Positions 23,673 to 35,800 of a stretch of 64,000 nucleotides of DNA are shown piece by piece (positions within the stretch are counted from its first letter, which is position 1; each line of letters opens with the position of its first letter). Both the position numbers and the translations under genes were made by a program. Source of the stretch: Climacteris rufus. Taxonomy: Eukaryota; Chordata; Aves; Passeriformes; Climacteridae. The stretch spans positions 783,999-847,998 of the forward strand of contig VZRZ01000394.1 of assembly GCA_013398175.1 (NCBI GenBank), in the 5' to 3' direction. Under the pieces are notes generated by a model that was not told the DNA's origin, searched no databases, and saw nothing but the letters and a program-made list of their open reading frames with translations.

Positions 23673-26600
23673 GGAGGGAAAAATAAAACAACTCCTTTTT
23701 TTTTATCTATTTCTACCTACAACCTACATTGGAATCAGTGTACAAATGTAACCAGATTTTGCATCAGCATTTTACATTTTCCAAACAAGCTCTCCCTATA
23801 TTAAACCATGATCCTACGGGAATAAGCCACTCCTTTTGAAAACTTGTTTTTTACTTACTCACTAGATTTCTGTAAGATTTTAGCTTAGCTATCTGCAAAT
23901 TATCTTTTAATGAATCCATCTCCTGAGTATTGAGGATGGTAGTGATACTTCTGTTAGGAACACGTGAGGAGGAAAATTCTCACATGGGTATTCAGCATCA
24001 TACTGTATAAACAATTACAGCATTCAATGTCTGCAGAAAATCAAGAGGCAAATCAGCAGCGAATATCAATTATACATCTGCTGCATCACAGAGGCAGATG
24101 GCACTTTAATTGTACATCCGAAACATTAGGGACAATTTTCCTCTATCCAGCCTCATTGAAATAGTGGCTTTAGCACCTAAAAATATCAAGAGAGGGTATG
24201 TGTGCAATGACTCATCTAAGAATTCATTTCAGTTTGAAGATAAATATTCCACCAGTAAACCAATAACAATCTCCAAGGTTCAAAGCTCATATTCAGCAAA
24301 TGTGCTGTCTTGACCTAGGTAAAAACTTTTATTGATGAAAAGCAATGGGGAGACTGTATTAGCTCACGCTGCTCAGCTCAGAGTGTGAAATTGTCAAAGA
24401 GTTTGAAGATCAATGAGACAAATTCTTTTGATTGCATCTGTAGAAATTGGAAATGTCATGGAGATAAGTAGAATACTATGGATTTACCGTCTATTCCCAG
24501 CACGATCCTAAGAGAAGAAAGCTCAAATCCTTCTCCCTCCGACAGGAATGGTTTTGTGCAATGGGGGAAGTTTTCTGGAACTTAAACAGACTCAGCTACA
24601 GCTACTGACCATGGAAAATCAATTGACACCAGCCTACGTATGAAAGAACGACACTGGCTACCCAGAGACATTTGTGTTAAAGCACAAATGACAGTTGTGT
24701 TTTGAATGCTTACTTAATTAAAGATCATTAAAAATTAAAACTGACTCTCATAAGAGATTACCATACTATTCAATTTGCAAAAGCTTTGGCAATTAAGCCA
24801 CCTTTGCTTTATTGTACATGGACAGTGATGCAGATTTCAAATAGGATTTGTTTGTTACTCCCATCATGTGCAAAACTGCTGGGTTTTTCAATTTGTCCAT
24901 GTGGGCGCACTGTCTTAGAATGTTCAGTAACTCTCTGCCACCAGTTACATTTCACCATGGAAGTGGATTGCACTCATTCCCTCCTCTCCCTCCCCCAAAT
25001 ACATTCAGGCTTAGCCAGAGCAGACACATTTTATTTGCAATGTGAGCACAGATGCATTTTCTTGGAAGAAATGTAGAAAGTTAAAGTTGAAAATTTTATT
25101 TGGAAGGGATAATCCCTAAACAGAGACAAACCAAATAGGAACATTCCAAACAGGATCCATGTCCAAGACACCAGTCACCTCTGGACTTTGCAGCTAAGGT
25201 TTAATTCTTACTGGTGAATCAAAGTTCTTATGGAAATTTCACATGGGTGATTCTTTATTTAGCTCTTTAAATTTAAATGGGGCATTTGACAATGAGAAAC
25301 TCCCCAAATTGACGTAAGTCCCATGCAACTGACCAAAGAAGTCTAGTAGCATGGATTTGATGAAAGAATACCTCAAAACATTCCGACAAGACAAAACCAT
25401 TTGTGTTGGAACCAGTGTAAGCAGCATGGTTAATTTATTATTTCTTGCAAGACAGTGAGTGATATTAGATATACAGAGGAGGAAGAGAGTTTAAGAGAGG
25501 CATTCCATCAGCAGAGGACTCTGAACAAGTTAAACGTTTTCTCATATGGGGATGATGACAAAACAAGTTTCTGTATTGATCAAGAGGGCAAAACAGGTCT
25601 CTTCATACAGAATTATTTAACTCCTGTCTACAACCCAAAATTTCGGAGTGGGAAGAAAAAAAACAAATTCTGCTAGGAACGTCAGCAGATTACAAAACTT
25701 CCCCCTCCTTTTTCTTCTGCCATGACTGTCTCTGCTGTCTGTAATTTTGTCTATTTAGAACTGAAGTGCTTCCTCACAACGTCATTAGAGTCAGCAGTCT
25801 CATAATGTTGATGCAAGGACTTTGGTCTGTGCAAAATACTCGCCCTATTTGAAATACAAGATTAGAGAAAACAATATTCAACATAAAGCTGTTTTTAAGG
25901 TAGCAAATGAGTGCTATTATTACTAATATCTTGTTAAAGCAAAGTACTAAAATGTTTCTCATTATTTTTTTGTTCCATTAGCACTTTGTCTTGAACAGAA
26001 AAAGAAAAAAAAGAAAGAAAAGAGGAATTCTCAACTATATCAATCTGTCAGGGGAGGAAATAAATTAATCCTTCTTGCAGCTGTTGTAGTTTTTTTATTT
26101 TAGTTTTCAGTAGAAATATCATTCTGCTGCTCTGGGGACTCTGGCCTACAGAGCAGTTTGAGGGAGAGCTGTAGGAATCAAACCGTAGGAATCTCCCTAC
26201 AGCTTCTTGATCTGGAAGTTAGAAGCCCTTCCAGACATGACAAAATGACAAGAAAAAAACTTGTTCTACATGAGAAGGCTGATTTTGGTCCAACAAGATG
26301 CAACACGGTGCAACAACTGCTCCAGTTGTCCTCAGCCACCCCCCTTCCCCCCCCAGAGTCTGTGCCTGGCTGCTAAAGAAGCCAACACAAGGGATCAGAT
26401 AGGTTTTTGCTCAGTCATTGTCCATCCCCCTGGGGCTGACAGCTCAAACCTGTGTCAGTCCTTGGGAAGGCCAACATTTTGGGCCATGTAAAACTAAATG
26501 AACAACCTCTCAAACACTCTAATTAACTGATTTCTGTTTTTACAAAAGTGAGCAAATGCTAACCCCCTGAAAATGAATGGACACGCAGAATAATTGGGAG

Positions 26601-29465
26601 CAGCCTTTGCACCCAGATCTCTGAAATGAGACCAGAACAAGGAAAATGGATTTTTGAAAAGCTCATGCCAACTCTCTTCTATTACAATAGCTATATAACA
26701 GCAGTAATAATGACCTTCACTAGACATTTCCTTGAGTACTAATGACCTGGGGTTAATGGCCCGAGGCATAGTTTTATGCAGTCAACTATCACAGCCAGCA
26801 ATTAATTACCAGGAAATACAATGTGCTCTGACCACTATGGCTCAATTAGCCTCATATTATTAAAAAATGAAAAACTTGTCAATCTTATTTACTGTGAAGG
26901 TGTCCCAGATTTTATTTTAGTGTATTAGACTAAAAACCCCTTGAACCTATATTAAGCCAAACATATGTTCTACAACACTCCTCCATTAACTTTGAGCAAA
27001 TTATGGGGAGCCAAGGCTGAGTGTCTTGCAATACGAGGATTATCACAGCCTGCCCACAGACAGAAAAATATTGTGGAGCGAGGCTCTGTGTGAATTCTGC
27101 TTCTGTTCTAGAAAAGCCTCCCTCAAAATAATTTTCATCTCTCTGGTGGTTGTAAATTGATTGAGAGATGGAAGAACAGTGAAGGACACACTGCAGAGTG
27201 CATCCCTTCACTCGCAAGAGGTGGGCAGTGTGTGTTAGGGCAAGGGAAGGGGAAGGAAGGAGAAGGGATACCCTGTTTTTACCAAATTTTGTGGTGCCCA
27301 ATATCTCTGCAACAGATTTGCAAAGATATTGGGGTACATTATTTTTGCACCCAGGTTTCTGCTCTTCCAGTTAATGCTCATTCATTACATTTTATTATTT
27401 CATCAAGGCTTTTGACCTGAAAACTAAGCACTTTGGGCTCAAGTGTTATTGTTCCTGGTCAATTGTTTGTATTTCAGTACAATCACTAGTTTTTTGGGGA
27501 CCTGAAAAGCTAAGGCTGGGCACTAGAGCTAGCACTAGGAGGTGCTGGCTTTAATTTGGGGATTACCAGCTTTGATTCCACAAAGGATGCACAAAGCTGA
27601 TAAGATTTTGCCTGTAGATTCATTCCTCTAAATAGGTTTCTGGCATTTACCATGGCTTCATGAAATACAGACACTCTGTGGGTGTCTTCATGCCTGGGAG
27701 GCTTGTCAAGGACAAACTGGTAACACAGCGCCTTCCAGCAAGGCTTGGTCTCAGGCATTGCTGCTGGACAAGTGCATGCTAACAGGGTTCTTAGCAGGAC
27801 TCCCTAATGTGATAAGACCCTTCAAAAAAACAAGTAGGAGCTTTGATCACGTGTTTTGAGAGCTTCGGTTTCAGATCAGCACAAGAATTCATTTAAAGAA
27901 GAAAATTCACATCACTTGAAGTGGATGATGGGTTCAGTTTGGTTTGATGCACTGAGGTGCCTTGAAAACCTCTTTGTGAAATGGCCGATTTCTTGCACTT
28001 CTGCAAATTTCTGTGCTTGCTGACAATTAAAAGCAGAAAGAATTAAGATATGTGAGGGCAAAATATATGTTTTTGTCTGGAGGAGCACAGGGAGGTATTT
28101 ATCCAAGGTTTGTCAGTGATGGTAGGGGTGAAAACACACATTCCCTGGCAGCCTTTGGTGGTGGCTGTGGAGAGCTGGGGACAGTGTGCTGGCTGGGGAG
28201 AGCCCAAACCTCAACCCAGTCCCTTGACTGACACCCCCACCCAGCTTTTGGTGGGGAGTCAGCCACTAACTGTGGTGGCTTTTGTCTTCAGCAAGGCACA
28301 TGACACAGAGTGGCCGTCACTGATGCTGGCAGGACCGGCCACCTGAGCACAACAGCTTGAGGTGCCACATCACAGAAATCTGCGTTCTCATGGGGTGTAC
28401 TGAGGAAGGATCCACATGGGGCTCTCGCACATCTCCGAGCCTGGATGTGCTAACCACTTTAGCCTGTCAGCAGGCTGGATCATTGCCACGCTGAGAAATT
28501 ATGAGTACAGTAATTACAGAAGCATGACACTCGTAACCAGAAGGCAAAGAATGGGAAAAATTGCAATTGCCCAATGCTTCAAGTCCTTCCCAAGTATTAT
28601 TAGCCGTTCATAACCGTGCATTTTTGTTAGGGCAATTACAGCATTTTTAACATTTTATTTTGCTTTAGGGATATCAGTCAAGTTTTCCAATGCATTTTAT
28701 TTTTAAAAAGCCTAAGTGATAGGAATCTTTGATATAGCATCAAAAGGAGTTGTCAAATTTAGAGATCTTTTCAATCTGTTAGTATGTTACTTTCCTCCTA
28801 ATTGTAGAAATGCTCCAATTAATCATAATGATCATTTACTCAAGTGCCCACTAATTCTCTTCTACAAACAGCAATGCTCTGTAGCATTGGAAAAATAAAA
28901 TAAAATCAATGGCCACATCTCTGACGAGATAATTTCATCAGTCATTCAGAAAGAGCAGTTGGAATACAAAGCAAAAGCCACATACACAATAATAATAATT
29001 AAAAAAATAAACCAGTAATTCCTCTTACTCTTTTTTTAAGGCATAGTAATAAATGTGAGAATTCAGATGTGCAAACATTATGGTCTGCTCCTTCAACAGC
29101 AGGCTCAAGCAGAGGGACAAGGAAAAGAAAATTAATGGCATGTGCTAGAGCAGAATCGAAGGATAAAAATTTTATAGTCCTGCAGTTCAGATGGGTAAAA
29201 GGTGACATCCACCACAGGGAAGCCATGAGTAATCCTGGGGAGTGTTTAATCTCATTTAGCTGAATTAAATCACTGTGTTTGAAGGCTTACTGCAAGTTTA
29301 CAAAGGCAAATAGTAAAGTTCAGATATAATTCAATGATACAGGGGAAATTATCAACAAAAAATGGCTAAATTCCCAGTTCACAGTAGCATGCAGCCACAG
29401 AACACCGAGCAGGAATTTGCTACTCTCATCCATCCTCTAAAAGAGCAACCAGCACAGCTCAGCTA

Positions 29466-29486
29466 CTGCTGCTGCTGCTGCTGCTG
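29466..29486. repeat. (CTG)7 trinucleotide repeat
   Basis: Seven perfect CTG units. On the minus strand they give a serine run at the end of a long but unrecognised frame (29459-30043). Confidence 0.97.
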
Positions 29487-29539
29487 AAGCCCATTAGCAA
29501 ATTACTGCCTGGCTGGAGCAAGGACAGGGTCAGGGAGAA

Positions 29540-30220
29540 AGGGAGATTCCTGCCAGCACGGATCCTCCCCAGCGAGCTCTGCGTGCCATGGCACATCATC
29601 CTCTCCCACCCAGACCTTCTGGGGAGGCCGCAGGTGGAGTCTACACATCTGCGTGGTGGAAATGTCTGTGCAAGGAGCTTGGAGAGGGCGGCATAATCAC
29701 CTCCCCCTGCCTCTCCGGTGTCCCCACAGAGCTCATTTTGGGCACGAAGCTGAAGAGGGCCAGATGTCAGCGGCACAGCGGGCTCTTGGGGGAAGGCGCT
29801 CTCCATTCCCCAGCAGTGCTGCTCACACCCAGATGTGCATGGGTCATGCACTGCTGACACATCACCCAGATGTGCATGGGTCACGCACTGCTGACACATC
29901 ACCCTGCCCCAGCAGCAGCTGAGGGCTGCATTAACCTCTGCACCACGCCACGGAAAGCCATGAGTGGGTTTTGTTTTCACAGAAAGGGCGCGCCAAGCTT
30001 TGACCTTCCAGATCAGCGTGCTCCGCAGATGAGGTTGCAGCAAGGAGGTTTAAATGTCGAGGGCTTTTGCACACTGTCAACGTAGAAATAATTTAAGCCT
30101 GAGATGAGAGAGGCAGAAAATGACCTCATCCTTCCTCTGTAACCTTGCTGCTCCCAAAGGTTTTAATATGATCCTCCAAGCCGAGCTGTGCTGCTGCAAT
30201 GTGTCGAGAGGTTTGAGGGG
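29540..30220. promoter_or_regulatory. CpG-enriched block
   Basis: I count roughly 23 CpGs in about 680 bases, including GGCGCGCC at 29987-29994, against very few in the flanks. This is a weak CpG-island-like composition. It coincides with the longest minus frame in the left half (29459-30043, 194 codons) and several plus frames, all explained by low stop density in GC-rich DNA. No core promoter motif or clear exon was identified. Confidence 0.45.
29826..29899. repeat. 37-bp tandem duplication, two copies
   Basis: Copies at 29826-29862 and 29863-29899 start CACCCAGATGTGCATGGGTC and differ at a single base (ATGCACT versus ACGCACT). The near-identity implies a recent duplication. Confidence 0.95.
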
Positions 30221-32484
30221 GACAGAACACAGCTTTATTGGGGGAGGGGGCAGTCCTAGGTATAAATGGGGCTTGGGAGCCCTATATCTTTTTAGTTTGT
30301 TACCAGATTTGTCTTCACAAGGGCAGACTTCAGACATAAAACATAGCAGTTAAATGTGAAATAATTTATGGAATATGCAGAATGTTGTCCAAGGCCAACA
30401 CCTCAGAAGCCAACCAAGCAGGGTATGGCCCTCAAAGGGCTTAGTAAAATACAGTTAAATCTTTGAGTGTGTTATAAGAGCAATTCTATGGAGTTCAGTG
30501 TTACACTTCAGAAAAATTATCAGATCAAGCAGATTCATGTTGTTTTGAGGACTCTAGTGTAACTTTGTTTAAGGGATGGAAAGATGATTCAGGAGAACCC
30601 TCTTAAAAAGGAGGACTGGAATCTCAACAGAAATCTGGGATTTTCAGTGGACAATGGCACTCAGATGCCAGTTATTTATGCTGCAGTTTAGAAGTGGAGC
30701 AGTTTTCACATCTTTCTGCCTCCCAGTAGAACAAGGAAACACTGAGGCTGGCAGCCTCAGTAGTGTGCTGGTCATCCAATTTCTCACTCTTCACCCTGGG
30801 CATTGTGAACACCACAGACTGAGTTAATGCTCCAAATTCCCTGCTGGCCTTTTCCTCCTTGAACTGTAGAGATAACCAAGTCCCATGTAATGAAGGTCAC
30901 CTAGGAAATCTCACGTGCACCTCTATTCCAGCCTCAGCTTGAAAGCAACTCAGACAAAATAATGAATTTCACAGTGTGAAAGCCTCACACAGACTCCTGA
31001 AATGAAAGATGCTCCTCCAAACAAGCAGTTACCACTAACTTACAAGTGTACTTGTCTTCTAACATTACATTGTTATTTTTTCAAGGAAATCATTTGTATA
31101 TACAGACCAGAGAGTGTAAAGCTGGATTATAAATAGGAAAAAAATCATTTTGATGGAGAGGGTGAGAGCAGCTAGCTGGAGCTGGAAGCTGGAGTTGGAG
31201 CTTTACTGCAAACAGAGAACCTTGCTTCTCTTCCCTACCATTTTAAGATCATTTTAGATTAATTGGTAAACATTGAGCTGTATACCTTGCTCATTGGAAC
31301 CTCTGTTGTCACTTAACACAGATTAATTAGTGTTAGTGGTATGACCTACTGTGGTTTCAAGGTCAAGTCCCTGAGATCTATTTTCACGAGATGCAGTAAT
31401 GCTGTCTCAGGAGACATCAGGTATCATAACTTATTGTGCTGTTAAAAATACGTGCAATCAATATGTCTGCAGCTTTAAGTTTTTACAATATACTAATAAG
31501 ATAGACATAAAATCCTACTGGTATCACACTTACTCCCATCAGTACTAATGATCTTAACACAGCAGGTGTTATGAGTCCTAACAAGACATGGTGTTTGCTA
31601 TTTCATGCTTAGATGCTCCCTTCTCTTGATTCACAGAAGCTGAGGAAGCTCTCTTTTAATGATTTGATAATGCTATAGGCAGAGTCACTTTGGGCACAGT
31701 TCAGCCCAATTTCCTGCTGAACCAGACAACATTCCTCATCTGCTGTGATCTCTGGAGCAAGGCAGAGGCAGAAGTCCTGCAGACCAGGCAAAATCCAGAG
31801 TCATTTACAATACAAGATATTTACCAGAATGGGCAAGTTAAAGTTATATTTGCAGATTGCAGTCTTTGTATGAAAACAATATATTTATGTTAGGAAAATA
31901 TGTGTTTAAGACTGAAATTCTCCTTCATTGAGTCTTTTCCCTCATCTGGGAGGAAAAAAAAAGATTAAAAAATTCACTATAAACAGGGGAAAAAAGCAAA
32001 CCTGAGTATCCAACTGGCTAGAAAACAATATCAAAATAAAAATAAATTCTGATTAGAATTATTAATTATATGGTCAATATTTTTTTCACTGAATGGAAGT
32101 GGGATCTGTCCACATAAGGCTGCAGGGGTAATGAGATTCTCTGGTGAGCTAAAGGCTGCACAAGAAATGTGCAGGTCCCCAGTGACTTGCTGCTGTCTGG
32201 GAGCTGCTTTGGGCCATGTCAGCATCACGTCCTGGGTAGCATTTACTGGGCACAGGAAAGTCATCCTGAGCTGTCATCATGGCTGGCACCCTGAAATGCC
32301 ACTTACTGCCACATGCAGCTCTCTCTGCTGGGGGACACTGGTGCTAGGCATCCACGTCCTATGGACAGTCCTTCTATAGGAAAGAAACTCCACACCCCAG
32401 AGCTGTCCACCTTTCTTAATTGACCAGAAAGGAGTTGGGGATGAGCAAACTCCTGATTTGGATCACTCAAACACTCAGTGCATC

Positions 32485-32550
32485 AAGTTCCAGGAAAGTC
32501 AATTAATGGCTCTGTACCTTGGTTTCTTTATTTGCAGCACAAAGTGCTCT
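32485..32550 (+). mobile_element. MIR-like SINE remnant, plus strand
   Basis: AAAGTCAATTAATGG, CTCTGTACCTTGGTTTC and TTTATTTGCAG follow the MIR order AAGTCACTTAACC, CTCTGTGCCTCAGTTTC, CTCATCTGTAA. It is strongly diverged but colinear over about 40 bases. Confidence 0.5.
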
Positions 32551-33028
32551 GAGGTACCCCGTTGAGAAGGAGATATTTTCAAACTACAATGCAGCACTGC
32601 CAAATGCTGCTGCTGATTGTGTCTCAGAAAAAGTGGATGGTTGGATGCACATTCTGCATCCTATTGCAGGGGAAATGCAGTACTGAAATACTGCTCACTG
32701 CTAAAAGAAAACTCTCTCACTGGAGAATGTTCATTGAAGTATTATAACCTATTTCTGTGGACATCTAATCTTTGAATCTCTGGAAGGTGGCAGTTTTAGA
32801 AGAGATGCCATTATAGCTGCTAATTGTGGGATGAATTATGTAAGAATTTATTGTTAATTCAAGGGGAGCCTACTCAGGCGTGCAATCAATGCCAAGGCAG
32901 AGCAGAGAGGACTAAACTGATTCACAACCCAAGAAAAATCCAAGGCAGAAGAAGAAGCAGTTTGCAGAGTGGAGCATTTACCATAGCAAATCACCTTTTC
33001 CACACCCATAACCAACTTCTAATACCAG

Positions 33029-33208
33029 ACCACCCTGGAGCAGAGACCACAGTTACATGAATCCACCTCCAATTCAGAAACACAACCCCACCACCTCCAG
33101 CCCCCAGCCATCCATGGGGTCCATGGCAGGAATCCCTTTGGCTGTGGACCCCCAACCCAACCCAGCCCCTCCATGTGGCTCTGGGAGCAGCCCAGGGCTG
33201 TGCCCAAG
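33029..33208 (+). other. Splice-bounded open segment (candidate exon, weak)
   Basis: A 180-base segment lies between AATACCAG and AAG|GTAAGG with exactly 60 sense codons in one frame and a stop six bases before the acceptor. The peptide is Pro/Gln/His-rich and low in complexity. The pyrimidine tract is weak. Opposite-strand frames are also open here, which argues for low stop density and against coding. Confidence 0.15.
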
Positions 33209-34747
33209 GTAAGGAGACCCAAGGAGTCCTGGTTACAGGCCACAGCAATAGGAACACCTGACACACCTAAAAATAACAAGTGGGGCAAGGCCATGTAGCC
33301 CCAGAGAGCCACGTTTTAGAGAAAATTTGCTGACAGCTTGGCACAGCACTGAAGTTTGACAAGGTCTGTTTGAGGAGTACAGAGACTGGGGAAAGAGAGT
33401 TTTAACTTAAGAATTCAGAGGACAGTGAAACTAAAAGCATACAGACCCCAAACAATGACACAGGGGTGACAGGCACTCATCAATTTATTTTTGAAAGAGA
33501 AATTAGAAAGAGGTCATTTAAAAAGCCAGGAAGACTGGAGGTAAGCAAGAGGAAGTAAAATGAGCTTGCACAGCAAGTCAGTCACTGACAAATATAAAAC
33601 AAACCATGCAGAGGCTTAATAGCATGTTTAGCATTTTGAGTAATGGACATAAAATTTGCTTTTCTCAATTTGACCTTTGTTAACAACCTCAGGCACTGCA
33701 GGGCTCTTATCCTGCAGCATTCCCTTTGCTAAACTCATCATGTCTCTGAGTGCTAGGGATCATTTCCTAATGCAATCAGAGGAGAGATCAGTAATAATAA
33801 TTACATAAATATCTAGATAATGCCCACATATTTATGCATTCACACGCACATGTGCACACACACATGCTACTTATAACATCTCTCCAGTGGAAATGTTACA
33901 GTGACATTTAGGAAGAAAAACATCCAGCAGAGATCTTACACTAAAACCATCCCTGATGTTGCTGCATAGAAAATGGCAACAGGAGTACAAGAGAGGGGGA
34001 AAAAAATAAAATCAGTAAAGATAAACAACTCTCTAATACTCCAACAAAACGGCTTATTTTAATTGCAGCAGGACACTGGCATGTTTCTAGAGTCGGCCAC
34101 GTGTTCTGCTAAATAATCTTCTTTAAAATATTATAAATATGCAGAACTTTGAGAAGTAGGTCAGTGGCTCAACATGTTGTAGCAAATAGCTCTGATAAAC
34201 ACCAGTCATTGCCCTGTGGTCTGCAGTCAGTAGGAGATCTGACACACTCTGCAGCAAGTCCAGTGGCTATTCACTGCATCAGAGGACCATTCCCCAAGTG
34301 GTACCACAGCTGAGTCTGGTCACAGCTAACAACATGCCTCTCAACCTGCAGAGAAATCAAGCTCTCCCTCTTATCTTTTAAGTTGTCTCACAATCAGCAA
34401 GAGCAAAAGCAGGAGAAAGCAGGAGGACATGAGAATTCAAGGCACAGATTTAATGAACAAAATGAAAAACTGCTGCTCAGGATAAACTCCAAACCAAGTG
34501 CCAGCTCTGCCGGAAAGGTGACTTCAAAATCCTGCCCTGAGCATTGGTCCAGATGTGCTAAAACCCATCGTGGGAGGAATGCCTCTGTGCAAGCCCCAGA
34601 TGAGCCCTTTGCAAAGTTCCCTGGGACCCATAAAAGCCAAGCACCAGCTCACACAAAATCCTCCCGTGGATTTGGAGCCCTGAAGCCTTGCAGTGCAGCT
34701 CCCCTCGCCCACCCCCCCTCCCCAAATGGATTTCAGCAGGCACTTAC

Positions 34748-34882
34748 CATCAGCAAGCTCAGAGCAGATTCAGGAGCACGCTGCACAGCCATCTCCTCTC
34801 TTCCTACATACAAATCCTCCCCACGACTGTGTCAGCCCTCGGCCCTCCGTCACAGCAAAGCATCCACAGAGCCCACAGCTAA
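34748..34882 (-). other. Candidate minus-strand exon 2 (135 bp)
   Basis: On the minus strand the acceptor TTTTTCTCCCTGCAG (pyrimidine-rich, with a branch-like CCCTGAT about 22 bases upstream) ends at 34883. The donor GATG|GTAAGTG follows 34748. The interior is not open in any full frame, so it would be a 5' UTR or lncRNA exon. However, an ATG at 34792-34790 with G at -3 and G at +4 starts a frame that stays open to the donor (15 codons, MAVQRAPESALSLLM). A 19-codon upstream frame precedes it. The exon lies about 670 bp downstream of a strong donor at the CpG island edge, which fits a first intron. The partner exon further left was not found. Confidence 0.42.
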
Positions 34883-35547
34883 CTGCAGGGAGAAAAACCC
34901 CAAATCAGGGTCGGAGAGCATTTGCAAGAGGAGGAGAGGATGGATGAGGGGGTGGGGAGGAGAGGAGGGAAGGAAATAACCTTCACAGCCAGGGAAAGAA
35001 GCTTAAGCTAGGCCAAATTTTACACTAGAGAGAAGAGGAAAATGAAACAGAGAGCCGGCTGGAGAAACAAGATATCGGGAACTGCAGGATATTTAAAGCT
35101 CAGGCGCATGCCACCACAGAAAGCAGCAGAGGACATGTATCAAACACCTACATGACAGGTTAGGTCCAAGCCATCCTCCCCCTGCCCCAGCTCACGGACT
35201 GTAATTAATTCCTCTTAATTGCCACGGTCTTTACTCCACCTAAATAAATCCTAGGTAGCACAGAACTGCCGTGCCCCTGACTCTGCATCTTCCTCCCGGC
35301 CCTGGTGATGCTAGCGCAGAAACCACGTCAAATATCGCCACGTACCGCTTCCAACAGGGTCAAACCTCTTCTCTCTTCTCGCAAAGCCCTGCTTCGCCTC
35401 CCTGGCAGAGCAGACGCCTGCATAACACAGACATGAGCAATAAAAGCAGCCAGAGCCAGGGAGCACCCGGTGCTCACTTGAGAGCAACAATTACCTTTAT
35501 CATATTCGAGTGAGAGCTGGGTTTCTCGCTGACCCTTTTCACCTTAC

Positions 35548-35800
35548 CTCCTCNNNNNNNNNNNNNNNNNNNNNNNNNNNNNNNNNNNNNNNNNNNNNNN
35601 NNNNNNNNNNNNNNNNNNNNCCCCCCCCCCAAAGAAAGTCTCTTCCTCCTCCTCCCCTCCAAATGGACTCAGCTCCCCGTGGAGCTAACACACTTCCCAG
35701 AAACGTGTAATTACACAGGCTGTTGTGTTAGCGCTCTGATCACGCTGCCTGTACCGCATGGAGACGGCAGCCAGGCAGCCCCCCCTTCCCTGCCTTCCCA
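35548..35800 (-). other. Candidate minus-strand exon 1 (broken by gap)
   Basis: The donor GAGGAG|GTAAGG on the minus strand places an exon end at 35548. The exon would run right through the 67-base gap into the G-rich sequence (as read on the minus strand) beyond. The upstream end given here is only nominal. The exon would be GC-rich 5' UTR. Coding potential cannot be judged because the gap lies inside it. Confidence 0.35.
35554..35620. other. Assembly gap (67 N)
   Basis: A run of 67 N immediately followed by C10 at 35621-35630. It lies in the most GC-rich part of the CpG island, where sequencing dropout is typical in bird genomes. The true length may differ from 67. Confidence 0.99.

Larger units (their letters stand above)
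18936..29459. other. Long gene-free stretch
   Basis: About 10.5 kb without a recognisable gene. It contains a (TAAAA)n patch at 22345-22370, A-rich runs at 23455-23480, an A20 tract at 23653-23672, a C-rich patch at 26338-26357 and a weak splice-bounded segment at 21691-21762. The overlapping frames at 22553-23018 occur on both strands and in several frames, a sign of low stop density and not of coding. The stretch 28480-28880 is repeat-free and AT-rich, with a conserved-element look. Confidence 0.5.
30221..34382. other. Gene-free stretch
   Basis: No coding exon was recognised with confidence. It contains a MIR-like remnant at 32485-32550, a splice-bounded open segment at 33029-33208, a (CA)-rich patch at 33841-33864 and GCTGGA-type repeats at about 31172-31202. 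Confidence 0.5.

Noticed and set aside
29459..30043. 194-codon minus-strand open frame
   Set aside because: It lies in GC-rich DNA with few stops, spans a 37-bp tandem duplication and a CTG repeat, and shows no family motif. Kept only as part of the CpG-rich block.
34383..34979. 198-codon plus-strand open frame
   Set aside because: No domain was recognised, the composition is low in complexity (Ser, Lys, Pro), and other plus and minus frames overlap it. It also overlaps the better supported minus-strand splice signals.
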